Shown piece after piece: positions 35,827 to 50,222 of a stretch of DNA of 64,000 bases. Location: contig JALIZF010001817.1 in the NCBI GenBank assembly GCA_029948255.1, positions 186,001 to 250,000 on the forward strand. Direction: 5' to 3'. The notes below the pieces were generated by a model, which saw only the letters and a program-made list of their open reading frames with translations, did no database searches and was not told where the DNA came from. The position numbers and the translations under genes were made by a program. The DNA comes from Telmatactis stephensoni. Its lineage: Eukaryota > Cnidaria > Anthozoa > Actiniaria > Isophelliidae. Every line of letters starts with the position of its first letter. The stretch's first letter is position 1.

Positions 35827-36207
35827 GTAGAATTTTTTGTACTAACATACTGAAGATTACCAATTAATAATAAGATAGGAGTTAAGGAAGCAAAATTGTT
35901 CTATTTTAGAAAGTCACACAGTGGGATGACTGACACGGCTTTCAGGTACAAGTGGTTCCAAATTCAAGCTGTAGCTTCAAAATGAATGGAGCGTAATCTT
36001 AACAACGAGTGTTTACGTTCGTTGAAATTCGGGCGACGACGTTTGGACAGCAAACTAAACGAACGGTCTCTAACTATAAAGGAAAACTATGTGAAAAACC
36101 ACATAGCTAGCTTGCATGGTGTTTCTGATTGTTTTGAACATGCATTTGGAATTATATCGAAATTGTACATACATCTCGAGCTCATCCGCCTGCCGATAAT
36201 TTTGTTT

Positions 36208-36426
36208 TGTGAGTGTTTGTTTGTGTGTTTGTCTGTCTGTTTGTTTGTTTGTTTGTTTATTTGTTTATTTGTTTGTTTGTTTGTTTGTTTGTTTGTCTGC
36301 CTATCTGTTTGTTTGCTGTTTGTTTGTTAGTTAGTTTGTTTGTTTGTATGTATGTATGTTTGTTTGTTTGTTTGTTTGTTTGTTTGTTTGTTTGTCTGCC
36401 TATCTGTTTGTTTGTTTAATTGTTTG
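36208..36426. repeat. TTTG tetranucleotide microsatellite
   Basis: A long interrupted (TTTG)n tract with two copies of CTGCCTATCTGTTTGTTTG. The cysteine/valine/leucine-rich open frames over it are products of the repeat. Confidence 0.95.
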
Positions 36427-37207
36427 ATGGGTGGTGATCGGTCACTTTTCCAAATGCTGTATAGTTGCCTGTATTAGTTAGAACTAGGAAAGACAGTTGA
36501 ATGCTGCCGTAGTTCAACTACACTTATATATATATTTTCTATATTTTCGTATGTTTTCATTTGTTTTATATAATGTATTCAATATCACTTTATATGATTC
36601 AAGTACAGAAAAGGAAGTTCTGTTTGTTTTCCTCTTCAAGTTCTTTATGATGTCTGTCTTTCCGCTTACATTTTTGTAGTCATCATTTGATAACACATGT
36701 ATTTTCTCAGTTCTGATATTTCTACTACCTATTCTACGTACCATTACTTACATGAATAATAAAACAACTCTCTTTAAATTCATTTTCACATTTATACCGG
36801 CAACACGCTTGCGCAGTGAACTCGCAATCATAATTCACCCATGTATCAAAAACAGCTCAGCCGTGGACCTTTTAGCGAAACATTTCTGCGTAATATGCAT
36901 GGCACGCGCGCACTGCAAGGCCGCGCCGAACGCGGACCTGATGTTGTTCTCATGATCAAGCAAAAGAAAAAATAAGACTAGTATCGACCCGGAATGACCC
37001 GATGATATCATCCCACGAGTATGACCATCCCTATGTTTACATGAGGTAATCAGGAAACCCCCTATCAAACGTACAACAGCCATGCATGCGCAAACAACAC
37101 TTTCCGGTTCTCGTGCAACTACCGGAAAGGAAATGTTCACTACTGTTTTCGTTTTACATTCTCTCTATAATGTAAATGTAACACAAATTTTTGCTATATT
37201 TTTTGTT

Positions 37208-37316
37208 ATATCTTGTTGTCTCTGACTGAAATTGAAATTGAAAATTACAGACGATTCGACTAGCCAAAACGTCTGCAATTTTTAATTTCAATTTCAGTCA
37301 GAGACAACAAGATATA
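37208..37316. repeat. Near-perfect short hairpin
   Basis: The left arm TATCTTGTTGTCTCTGACTG and on to CAGACG is matched by the right arm CGTCTG through CAGTCAGAGACAACAAGATA. Arms are about 48 bases with a loop of about 12 bases. Confidence 0.92.
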
Positions 37317-38164
37317 CTCAATTATATATCATGAAACTTGACAGCAATTGCACAATTTTCAAGACAAATGTTTGTCCTTTCTGAAAGGCGGTCCGCACAA
37401 CAATGATTGATAAGTGTAAAAAAGAATGATTAGGATATAAGTCTCTGTATGTGATGAACATTGATTCACAGAGATGACGAAGTTAATTCTAAACCTATTC
37501 GTATTTATAATCACAAATTCAATTTCAACACACATGCCAGCCCAAATATAATATTATCCAACGACATCACCCCGGTTCAAATCTAGCAGACATGCCAGCC
37601 CATATTTCTGGTGCCATTCAGATTTCAATCTATAAACTGTATCATACACTGGTCGGTACCATACACTGTAAAGTCATAGTGAGACTGTATAAGAAAACGT
37701 TAAAAATCGAAATCCTGTTCTAATGGAGTGAATTCAAACAGATCAAAGAACTGTTTCACGGAAGCAAGCTGCGAAAAACGGCAATTAAATCAGAAGTATA
37801 CTAAGTGTAACATGAATTTAAAAAACGGTTCGTTAATTTATGTGTTTAGCAGACAAGTGTTGTATGTTTTCGTATAATGTTGCAAATACAAGTGGTTCTC
37901 TCCTATAACAACCGGATAAGTAATATCTACTTTTTTGTATCATCTTCTGGGATTCCTTTGCTTAACGTGGTTTGACGAGCAAACATTAAAACTGCATGGT
38001 AGATGACGCAATGCTTGACCACACAAGTTCCGTTATAAATATATTGTATTCTAGATGACTGGATCGATCTGTCCCTACTACCTGTTCATGATTTAGTTTG
38101 CGTTTAAACTAAAAAAATAGTTGCTCTGATTTTGATCGAACCGTAGGCCGTACAATTTCTTCCG

Positions 38165-38511
38165 ATGTTGAAAGTGAAACGGCAAGAATTCGGCCAAATG
38201 TTCAAGGCTGCAGACGCTAACGAGACGTGTCCAAATCATAACGATGTTCAGTTGCTGAAGGATCAAAACTTGGTGTCTGCTGTGCTCATTCGATTCGCTA
38301 AATTAACTCCAGGAGAATGTCCTTGCAGGATATAGATGAGAGGGCAGAAACAAGGATAAACTTAGGCTTTTCAAGAACGAATTTACTTCAAACTACTGGA
38401 CTTGTCAGTTGGAAGACGGCCGAAAATAATGAATCCGCAACTGGAGGATTATCTATCGTATCAAGAACATTGGAAGAGTTTAGATCTATTTTTCGCGAGA
38501 ATGTCTAAAGA
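38165..38511 (+). pseudogene. Two overlapping coding-like frames, possible broken gene
   Basis: ATG at 38165 opens MLKVKRQEFGQMFKAADANE and continues to a TAG after ECPCRI (56 codons). A second frame, two bases over, starts at 38317 (MSLQDIDERAETRINLGFSR) and ends at TAA 38509-38511 (63 codons). Both have protein-like composition, and the second follows CCTTGCAG, which could be an acceptor. Either a frameshifted gene remnant or chance explains this. The family is not recognised. Confidence 0.2.
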
Positions 38512-39225
38512 AATGTTTATCTAAAATAAACGCTAAACCGCATATTAATCAGTTATAATATCAATTTTTGCTCGTGTACAAGTAACCATACTTCCCTATA
38601 TACTTCCCCGTTTGAAGCAAGTCTAAACAGGTTAACGATTCGGTACTATTTGTCCACATTCGCCCCTTAAAAAAAATAAGTTGAACATTAATTTTTGAAC
38701 CCAGTGTATTATCCACTTACAGACGACAAACAGAAACATCAGTAAAGATATCATATCCAATTCCAATAATTTATTATGTTCTTATACGACATGTTTAATG
38801 GCGCCGTAATTCTGGAAGTTTTGATTTGAATATTTATGAAGCTCGAACGATATTTAAAGTATGAGGAAAATGAATATTAGACAAGGAAATGAACTTGGGA
38901 TAGTGCTCATAGTTATACTTTGTTGCATGTAATTAAGAAAACGGAGTCTTATAATTATGTCACTGTACAAAAAGGCAAATATTCGAGAAGAATATGCTTG
39001 AATATGGACATGCATACTTTAAGTATTCAGAAAAATTCCATGGTATTCAAGTCCGAGTGATGCAACGTCATGCTAGAATCACTCGGTACGAATCCAGCCA
39101 GTTTTTCCATTTTCGTCCCGTATACTCTTGACTGACGTGATGTACAAAATACGCATACTCTTGTATTCTATTGAATTCGTTTCGTTGATGCTTCGAATAT
39201 TCTTGAATATTAGACATTTTCAAAT

Positions 39226-39590
39226 TCTTCCTAACGAACTACCGTACGAATATCAGTCGTATGTTACGAATATTCTTGAATACTAGACATCCCTGACGTC
39301 TTCTTATCGAACCACCCTCCGAATTTCAGTCGTATGTTACGAATATTCCTGTATACTAGACATCCCTGACGTCTTCTTAGCGAACCACCCTCCGAATTTC
39401 AGTCGTATGTTACGAATATTCCTGAATACTAGACATCCCTGACGTCTTCTTAGCGAACCATCCCCCGAATTTCAGTCGTATGTTACGAATATTCCTGAAT
39501 ACTAGAAATCCCTGACGTCTTCTTATCGAACTACCCTCTGAATATCATTGGTATTATACAAATATTCTTGAATGCTCAACGTATTCCTCC
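39226..39590. repeat. 73-bp tandem repeat, five copies
   Basis: Copies start near 39226, 39299, 39372, 39445 and 39518. The core is TTTCAGTCGTATGTTACGAA, then TATTC(C/T)TGAATACTAGACA, then TCCCTGACGTCTTCTTA. The middle copies are nearly identical and the outer ones are diverged, as expected of an array that turns over in its centre. Confidence 0.93.
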
Positions 39591-40659
39591 CAACATCCCC
39601 TCCAAATACGGTAGATTTTCAAGCATTTTTTTGCAAAAGCCTTATTATTTACCCATTCAAAGCCCCTATAACTGCATCCAAATACATAATGAATAGAATA
39701 AACAAATTTATAAACAAATTCATAGCATTCAAATGTGTTTTATTAAAATACGGTATAAAATACATCAATTGACACGGCGGTATAAACATTTGAACAGTAA
39801 TAGATAATAGACTACTACCTTGAATCTATTTCTTAAATGTGTCTAATAGTGTCCTTTACACTCAACTGTTCGCAATCAATGTAGCCACAGGACAAGTTGA
39901 CGTACGAATAGAGCGGTATGAAGCACCTCCAAGAAATAGACGTTGATCACTGGTTCAGTCCCATGTTTGAGCTTTTTTGGCCTTTTCGCTTTGAAAGTCG
40001 CAATCCAAGATTCTCCAGTTTAACTAAGGAGATATAAAAGTATATATTTTAAGATCTTTTCGTTTAAAAACATTAATCACAACCGAGAGCACAACTCAAT
40101 GTGCAGGCTACATGTATTTATACCCGAGCTGATTTACTGGAAAGAACAATCATATTCCTGACATAGTGAAATCAAAACATGCCCATCCTAAGAGGATGTC
40201 CTTTATGACCTTCTCCCTGCCTGTAAGAAGGTTTAAAAGTTGACTTTTTGTAGAGTAAATTAAGCTTAATCTCGGTCAAATATACTTATCAACTTACCAG
40301 CGACTCAGTCGGCGTCCCTTCCCTCAGAGTAGAATAACTGACTATTTGTACTCTGATGAAGCTTGTTCTTCTTTCCAACCACGTATTAAAGCTTTCTCAA
40401 TCTTTCTACCTCAATTTGAGATTAATGTAGGCCATATTTTAGGCTCAAAATAGAGATTTTTGTAGAAAATATTCGCTTAATCTCCTTGTACTTTCAACGG
40501 TTTACTCAAAATGTCGAGCGCCCAAAACAGCAACGTAACAGCATTCAAATTACCCACGTGATCAAATACCGCGTTTTCATTGGTTTATTGTGAAAAATGT
40601 ACGGGATTCCTGTGTGTTGACCGCTGAATTGACTTACCGCTGGCTAATAATTCATTCGA

Positions 40660-41380
40660 AGAGAAAAGATTTATTTTAAGAACAGTTGTTGTTGTTGTTG
40701 GATGGTTTTCTTTTGCTGTTGGAGCTAAAAACTACTAAAAGGACACAACGAAACAAGATAAAAGAAAGGTACGTACGACAAAGGGTTTTTTGTTAAGTTT
40801 TTCTCGGTGTAGACGTCTGTAATCGATTGTGAAGAGCAATAGAGGGCTTTTGGCGCCAATTTTTCACTGTATCACACATACAACACTGACATGAATTTAG
40901 GACTTTGTCTGTCTTATTAGCTGAAGAAATCCTACCAAAATACGAGAGTAACAGCACCTCGTTAATTGCTTTTAACTGTCCTTACCTAGTGTAGAGTAAC
41001 CTAACAAATTCATGTTGTTGTGTTGGAATACATGAGTCTTGCATTTTGCCACAGTCTGCATGGATTGTTAACCCAGATACAAAATCTTTCAAAATGATAC
41101 TTTGCATCTTATATCTATAAAATGTTTGCTTTTAGGATGCATACTTCAGAATGAAAATAATTTGGAAAGAAAGAAGATAACTGAAGAATTAAATGCTATA
41201 AGAAAGGAAATCATATATGAGGGAAAGTCTTCAAGGAGAGAGTACCAGTATAAAAGGAGTTCAACTGAATCTGGCACTGCTACACAAATAAAGCCTTCAA
41301 GAAAAGAACTTTACTGTAGTCAAATGAGAGCTAGTACTTGCATATGCCATAATAATTATTATAATTTTTTCAGATAAATA
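40660..41380 (+). other. Possible spliced non-coding transcript start
   Basis: A first-exon-like segment ends AAGATAAAAGAAAG before GTACGTACG (near 40768). A good acceptor TTTGCTTTTAG lies at about 41136, followed by a Lys/Glu-rich open frame (NENNLERKKITEELNAIRKE). The first segment has no usable long frame, so this may be a long non-coding RNA running into the tandem arrays. It rests on two splice-like signals only. Confidence 0.2.
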
Positions 41381-41796
41381 CAACATGAAACAAAAGAACT
41401 GTAGAAAAGTAGCAAAAATTGGAGCAAAAAACCTATGAAACAAGAACTAATAGCCAGGGTGTGATAGTATAATAGACACAAAAGGAAACAAATGAAATAA
41501 GGTCTACCAGTTTCTGTTAGTCTATTTTCTATTTCACAGGTTTTCTGCAATCACTCTAGTACTAAATAAGCTTTTAAAGTGTATTTCATAGCTTAATGAA
41601 AATCATTCTAATATCATAATACAAATGCAACCTTTGTTGCACAAGTCAAATGACTAAAAGTTGCTACAAATTCTACAAATGATAGCTATATAACAATATA
41701 GCAATGATTTATTTTTTAACAACTAAATTGATTTGCAATTGAATGTCATGACTTCGCACCTTGGAATTTTTTGTTTTTTGTCAATTTGTATTTATG

Positions 41797-42990
41797 TAAT
41801 AATGGCTAGCTGTATATATTGTTGCATGATCTTTGTAATTTACAGTTCCTTAGGAGTGACCATTGAGACCTTCATGCAGAACACTTCAAATTGAGCTTGA
41901 AATCATTTGAGAATATTTGAGCACCAACAAGATTGTTTTTGGCTTTGTTTTGTTTGATTGTCATGTTTTAATGTTATGAGTTAAAGCTTGGTATTATTCA
42001 CTCAGTTTTGGTCATTTTTATATTTACAATTGAGCTTGAAGTCATTTGAGAATATCTGAGCACCAACAAGATTGTTTTTGGCTTTGTTTTGTTTGATTGT
42101 CATGTTTTAATGTTATGAGTTAAAGCTTGGTATTATTCACTCAGTTTTGGTCATTTTTATATTTACAATTGAGCTTGAAGTCATTTGAGAATATCTGAGC
42201 ACCAACAAGATTGTTTTTGGCTTTGTTTTGTTTGATTGTCATGTTTTAATGCTATGAGTTAAAGCTTGGTATTATTCACTCAGTTTTGGTCATTTTTATG
42301 TTTACAATGTATGTAATAGTGCCAGACTGTATAAATTGTTGCATGATCTTTGTAATTTGCAGTACCATGGGAGTGACCATGAGATCTTCATGCTGGACTG
42401 TGATGTGGAGTGCTTGAAACATTTATATATTTCTGCATTAATTATTGCATTGATCACTTCAGATTGAGCTGGGAATCATTAGATATCTGAGGATCAACAA
42501 GAATTTTTTGCTTTGCTTTTGTTGTTATTTTTGTTTTTCCCATGTTTTAATGTTAAGTCTTAAACTTTGTAATAATTCAGTTTTGGCATTTTTTATTTAT
42601 GTAATAATACCAGACTGTATAAATTGTTGCATGATCTTTGTAATTTGCAGTACCATGGGAGTGACCATGAGATCTTCATGCTGGACTGTGATGTGGAGTG
42701 CTTGAAACATTTATATATTTCTGCATTATTGCATTGATCACTTCAGATTGAGCTGGGAATCATTAGATATCTGAGGATCAACAAGAATTTTTTGCTTTGC
42801 TTTTGTTGTTATTTTTGTTTTTCCCATGTTTTAATGTTAAGTCTTAAACTTTGTAATAATTCAGTTTTGGCATTTTTTATTTATGTAATAATACCAGACT
42901 GTATAAATTGTTGCATGATCTTTGTAATTTGCAGTACCATGGGAGTGACCATGAGATCTTCATGATGGTCTGCAATGTGGAGTGCTTGCA
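41797..42990. repeat. Higher-order tandem array with 138-bp and about 285-bp units
   Basis: Three copies of a 138-bp unit (TTGAGCTTGAAGTCATTTGA … GTCATTTTTATATTTACAA) lie at about 41890-42303. A longer unit of about 285 bp, starting ATGTAATAATACCAGACTGT, follows at about 42308, 42599 and 42882, with an older relative at 41797. The long unit embeds a diverged version of the short one (AGATTGAGCTGGGAATCATT). Each long unit carries TTTGTAATTTGCAG, which looks like a splice acceptor, and a common downstream block. Confidence 0.9.
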
Positions 42991-43412
42991 ATATTTATGC
43001 ATTTTTGTATTATTGCATAAGTTAGTTCCAAAGTATTAAGACTAAAATTAATTTGGATTTATTCAAGTAAATTCATTATGGTGTAAAATTAATGCAGTAA
43101 ATAAGATTGAAAGTGCATCAAAACTCAAACTTGTTTAGCTATGCAACATCAATTATTTGATTTCAAGGTGAATGAGAATATTATAAATGCAATGCAGACA
43201 GCTTATAGAAAAAGATTGGATTTGTTTGTTTGGACTGGTAATTACAAATCAAATACTTTTGGAAGGCACGATACGAAAAAGTTAATTTGATTGTTGTGTA
43301 TCCATATCATTGCATGATGTATATATATTGTATTAAAATACTGGCATACAAGATAATATGTTGTGTAGCAAGTATTCATTCCAAAATAGCTTAAGAATGC
43401 CTGCCAAAAATT

Positions 43413-43850
43413 CCGGTATATTCATTCTTTAAGTATGCAAATCCTCATATCTAGTTATATGTAGTACGAAAAGTATGCATAAGTATTCGCCATAACATAC
43501 ATCGCCTATAATTTTCATCAGGAGTATATGATAATATCTCAAGTCCCGAAGGAATATTCTTATACTGATATCTTTGGTATACGAGTTGAAAATTCTGGTA
43601 TATTGATACTTCACATATGCAAGTCCGAATACCACAGAAATATAAAATATGTAAAGTATGCATAAGTATTCGTCCTTCCATACTTCGCGTATAATTTTCG
43701 TCAAGAATATATGACAACATCTCAAGTCCCGCAGGGATATTCATTTTCTGATATCTTGAGTATACGAGTTGAAAATCTCGGTATATTTATACTTCACATA
43801 TGCAAGTCCGAATACCACAGAAATATAAAATACGTAGCGTATGCGTAAGA
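43413..43850. repeat. Tandem repeat of about 182 bp
   Basis: GGTATATT(C/G/T)AT followed by ATATGCAAGTCCGAATACCA occurs at about 43413, 43592 and 43777. The intervening parts align (AAGTATGCATAAGTATTCG; TCTCAAGTCCCG; GTATACGAGTTGAAAAT). Divergence is moderate. Confidence 0.85.
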
Positions 43851-44350
43851 ATTCAAAATGAATACTATTACCATACGTTACGTATATTATCCGTGTCGAA
43901 TATCCAAGAATACCCCAAGTTTCGAAGGCGTATTCAGTTCTTGAATACTCTTGAATATTCGCCTTTTGGCACAGTGTGTCCGTTCAACCGTTCATTGAAA
44001 ATTTTTCTCTTTAAAAAATTCGTAATGTACATAGGGGAGAGAGATAATGACGTATATCATAAGGAAACCTTATTTTGCGCGGGAGCGTTTGTAGGCCCAA
44101 ACGGGAAGTATGCGAATTTGATTGGGAAAACGAATTCATGTTAAGGAGGGCCTTAATTTTAATACAAAGTAACGTGTTCAATGCACATTAAAATATTGTT
44201 CAGTTTACATTTCAAGAAAGCTATGTAGACTCACGCTCCGCCATAATTTTCTCGTGTATTTCATACTTTGCTCAGTGGGTGGTTAGCCACCGTATTGATA
44301 TTTTAATACGTACGAGCTTGTTTCAATGCTTCCCCTTCCGACAAAGGCTA

Positions 44351-44534
44351 GTGCAGATTTCGTATGAGTGTGAAAAACTACGGCACGGTTACGGCGCGAC
44401 ACGGACACGGCACGGAACCTCGCCTGCTGATGTCTTTGTAAATTTGTAAAGAAATCAGCAGGCGAGGTTCCGTGCCGTGTCCGTGCCGTGCCGTGACCGT
44501 GGCGTAGTTTTTCACACTCATACGAAATCTGCAC
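44351..44534. mobile_element. TA-flanked hairpin MITE
   Basis: The arms of about 87 bases start GTGCAGATTTCGTATGAGTG and end in the complement CACTCATACGAAATCTGCAC, with TA on each side (44349-44350 and 44535-44536). The arms are rich in CGTGCCGTG-type repeats and the loop is about 15 bases. It belongs to the same family as the elements at 28332-28612. Confidence 0.9.
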
Positions 44535-47500
44535 TATTGAATGCTCTTCGTTATTATATAATCGTTATCATTGTCTTGGCCAATCAAATTCGGCACATCA
44601 TGGCACTCCGCGCCAAGTGACAGATTTTTTACAGTCATGCACGTCGATCGTACGAATACTGGTCTACTATTTTGAGGAAGCAAAAGCTTCGATCTTTTCG
44701 TTTGCGGGGTTTTCAAAAGGGAGTTTCATATGACGACCAGGGAGGTGTGGATGTTGAACATTCTTTTTTCTCAGCTAGAATAATCACAGGAAGCCCAAGT
44801 TGGATTTCTGAGAAGATGTGATGCTTACAAATTATAAAGAGGTGTTACATATACTGTAAATATGCAAATATCATGCCTTCTCAGACATTGAAATATGTTG
44901 ATTTGATCCATCACATATCAATAATGGATTAGATATCATAATGTCTCTGTCTTACGCTCTCGACAATTCAAAAACACAACGCAACTGGAGAACACCTTTT
45001 TAAAGTTCTTTGGTTGGCACAGTAGTTTCTGTTTGCCACGATGATTCAGATAGAAAACAATTCAACAAGAAACAAGATAAAGACAGATCATGAAAATGCT
45101 ATTGTTATTCATTAAACGTAGTCAAATTAGAATCGAAAAGGAACTGCTGATTACCTCAAAAGGAGTATCATTTCTCTGCCATAAAGGTTATATAGAATTG
45201 CTGTTTCAGTTGGATAAATGCTTAGACCCTTAATAGTTGACGAGAGAGATGCTACCTTACAAATTTAACCATAGAAATTACATGAAGATGTACTTAGCTT
45301 CTTTTTTGTTGACACTCCGTGAATTTCAACTCAAAATGTTCAACAATTTTTTCCGTTATAATTCAATAACAAGTAAAATATAAAATTGGCTTAGTAAACA
45401 AGCGAGATGAAAGTTGCATAACAGCACAACACTTGACACAGGAACGCACACTAAGATATTTGTTTCTCCCCTACCCCGCCCCTACATTAATAAACGACAG
45501 GTCTCAGTTTAGTCATAAACTTTCGTTATAGTCTTGAAATACCATTAGACAAAACAAAATGAGGAGGAAGAAACACCGGGCTGTCTACGTGCTGGAAGTC
45601 GATTGCCTCTCTGCAGTGGCCTGGACACATTTAGCGATCTTTTAAGGCCTAGCTTTTTAAGCGAGGATGGTTTAGTCAGCAGGTGGCAACCTCAAGTAGG
45701 TTGTTTACCAAAAAAGACAAATATTTAATTGAATGAGGCTATAATAATAATCTCACAATTGTCAGACATCAATTTGGTTGACTACTTTGGATATTCATCA
45801 ACATGTGCAATGAACGTGTTTGATGGGTATTATGTAATTAAAGCTTGTTCAACTTTTTGTAGGGGGCTGTTTAATTTTGCACCTAGGTGGTACCAGCAAT
45901 TTTTAGATTGATGTGTAGCATCTGTTGTGTATGTGTGCACTGTTTTGAATTGACGGGGAAATTTGTTTAAGGCAATAATTCAGTTTCTAATTACTGAGTT
46001 GCATACATATTTAATTTGGGTACGTTAAGGATTTAACTGAAAAAATAAAATAAAATCGATTATCAGATTATGGATGTAAATAATGGCCACAAGAATTAAC
46101 AAACTGAAAACTTGGATACGGTATACACTGAACGACTAATGGAAGAAGGTTGGGACTGAGGAGAAATGGAACTTCCAGAAACAAGTAAATAAAATGATAA
46201 AGACATCAAGTGAATTCATAGTTATTGAGTTCTACGAAAACAGACAGAGTCGATCATGTAAAATACGATATCATGTGGTACTTCTGAAATAGATCAGACT
46301 GTGTTATAACTAGGATTGCGTGTATAAACTAAGTGATACTTTTATATAAAGGAAGTAATGTCTTGTTTATAGTTCGTATAGATAAAAAATAATATGACGG
46401 CGCAATCATGCAAATGGCCACCAAAAGATCGGATGACGTCGCAAACTAGCTAATGATAGATGTGATCCATATTAGATGACGTTCAAACTTAATAGCTACT
46501 TGTGATATTTGTAGCTGTTCTATTTTTTCTACATGATAAATATTTAACAAATATATAAAAATAATTCTTAAAATATCCACACTTAAAAACATAATATATA
46601 ACGTTTACGTATACTTCACATGTCGAGAACACAAGTTAAGCCCAATTTATCCGACACCCCCTTTGTGGCACGACCATCCTAATTCTTCGCACGCGTGTCC
46701 ATTATTTTTGGCACGGCACCTGTAATTATCATCCGGTTTGAACCGAGAAAATATTTGTTGGCCTGATAAGGGAGCCGTACCAAAAATGAACACCGGTCCA
46801 CGTGCCAAGATTTAAGAGTTAAAATAATATAAAGAAGTTGTCGTGTAAATCGCGCTTAAAAGGTACTAAGAAAATTACAGATCGATTCTGTCAGCGTTTC
46901 TTTCTAAAACAGTACTCAAAATTCTCTCTCTTCTTATCAATATAATATTAATTTGGTCTTTTAGCTATCCGTTGGGCCTACCAGGGTTTGCAAAGGAGTT
47001 TTGCTGATATCATAAATGTGCTTCATTATTTTTGGGTTCCGATACATTGGGTGGCGTGCGTGGTTCACCCCTCCCCTCTCGCCACAGTGGAAGGGGTTCG
47101 AGGTCCGCTGGGACATATCATACGTTATTTAATTAAGTTTTTTTGTTTGTTTGTTTGTTTTTTCATGCGGGATGAAAAGTCACTAAAAAGCCCTTTTTCT
47201 GGAGAGTGTTAATTTGCTATTGATTTACTTAGCGAACTCAAGCTAAGATCCGAGTGAAATCTTGAGAATTATATTTATGTATTTTATTTTATTTATTTAT
47301 TCTTTTTACAGCACAAAGCCAAAATGTTTCCCCACTTTCATCTTGACCTCTGTTATTCCACTTCATACATCAAAAACATTGTCAATCAATGACCACGGAG
47401 AAATCATCCAAAAATATTTGGTCTTCGTACCATTAGTGGCATGCGAAGATTTGAACCATTTTACATTCCCACCCAGTTTGACGCGTATATACGTGAAGGA

Positions 47501-47960
47501 TCATTTCTGTTGTCGTCGACATTTACGTCCGATGAAATGGTCACTTATGGTCATTTTCCTTTTTGTTCAGCAGAAAGAGAACTTACACTAGTTTAACACG
47601 TACATCGTGCAGACATGTGCTTTGAAATCATTAAAATTCATGCTCTAGGATTCCTGGCTAGGAACTTCCTCCTCTTAAAGTTCGAGAGGTTTCGTCAGAC
47701 CTCATTAAATCTTGTTCTTCTCTTTTTTTTGTCTTCCTTTTTTTCCAAATAAATTATTGCAAGATAAAAAAGCAATCCTTCATGTGAGTTCCCCTGATTT
47801 AAAAATCGTTGGTTCGGCCTCCACGTTTTTCATAACGGTTCAATATTGGGCTAGCTTTGCATAAAATCCACGCACATTTTTTCATCATTGACCGACCATC
47901 CCACGATATCACATCCCGCCTGTAAGCATCGTTTTCGGTTGTTCTTCCGTTCGAAAGACG

Positions 47961-47970
47961 ATAAATAAGG
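47961..47970 (+). promoter_or_regulatory. Possible TATA-like element of the first FGF gene
   Basis: ATAAATAAGG lies about 98 bases upstream of the proposed ATG at 48068, close to the spacing of the TATATAA of the second FGF gene. Function is inferred from position. Confidence 0.35.
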
Positions 47971-48067
47971 TTGCTGGGAGTAAGGACACAACCATTCTAC
48001 CAGTCTTGGTAATCGACGAGTAGTAAGCACAACAAGGAAATCAAAGAAAAACTTCAACTTGTTCAAA

Positions 48068-49561
<1,494 letters not shown>

Positions 49562-49988
49562 TGAAAATCGATGATCATGAACACGAAAACGACAAGGTTT
49601 GAGGAATGTTGACTATAAGCCATCGACAGCCAACTTTATAACTTCACCAAGTTATAATTAATGAACGGTTGAGTTTCAAAGTATAGTTAACGATAATTCC
49701 TTCTTTGTACAAATGCATGTTATTATATTCATGTTCTCTCAGCTTTTCTATTTTAAATGAATACTCGAATGTACGTATTTGAAAGTATTTAGTAACACCT
49801 TAAAAATTGCAGTAAAATTGCTATTCAGTAAAAGAAGAAAGAAACTCAAATTTGTTAAACAGATGAACAAAAAGAAGAATTGAACAGAGGAAAACTAAGA
49901 ATTAAGAAGAATTAAAGAAGATTAAGAAGAAAAAGATTAACAGTGAATAATAAATATTTAATAGCTGCCTGACACGAGAAATGTAAAC

Positions 49989-50222
49989 CAAGAGACCATA
50001 ATACTAAGAGAGGGAAACTCAGTATTGATGTCTGTGCGGTGTTCGTACGTACCGTGGTGACTAAGGCTATTTTTAGTAACTTCGCCATCGCGCGCGCAAG
50101 GCTCTCAAACAACAGAATTGCCTTGCGCGCGATAGCGAAATTACTAAAAATAGCCTTAGTCGCCACTGTCATCGCACAGACATCAATACCGAGTTCCACT
50201 CTCTTAGTATTATGCTCTCTTG
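49989..50222. repeat. Long hairpin downstream of FGF paralogue A
   Basis: The left arm AAGAGACCATAATACTAAGA and on through GATGTCTGTGCG and GGCTATTTTTAGTAA is matched by the right arm back to CTCTTAGTATTATGCTCTCT. Arms are about 110 bases with about 90% or better pairing, and the loop is about 15 bases. The inner stem contains CGCGCGCAAGG / CCTTGCGCGCG. Confidence 0.88.

Larger units (their letters stand above)
26022..48067. other. 22-kb gene-poor region
   Basis: Between the EVH1-Cobl stop and the first FGF gene I find no coding gene that meets splice-site and phase tests. The region holds TIR elements, hairpins, and tandem arrays of 36, 73, 138/285 and about 182 bp, listed separately. Two weak candidates (38165-38511 and 40660-41380) are noted separately. 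Confidence 0.5.

Noticed and set aside
35986..36419. FVCLFVCL-type open frames
   Set aside because: Products of the TTTG microsatellite.
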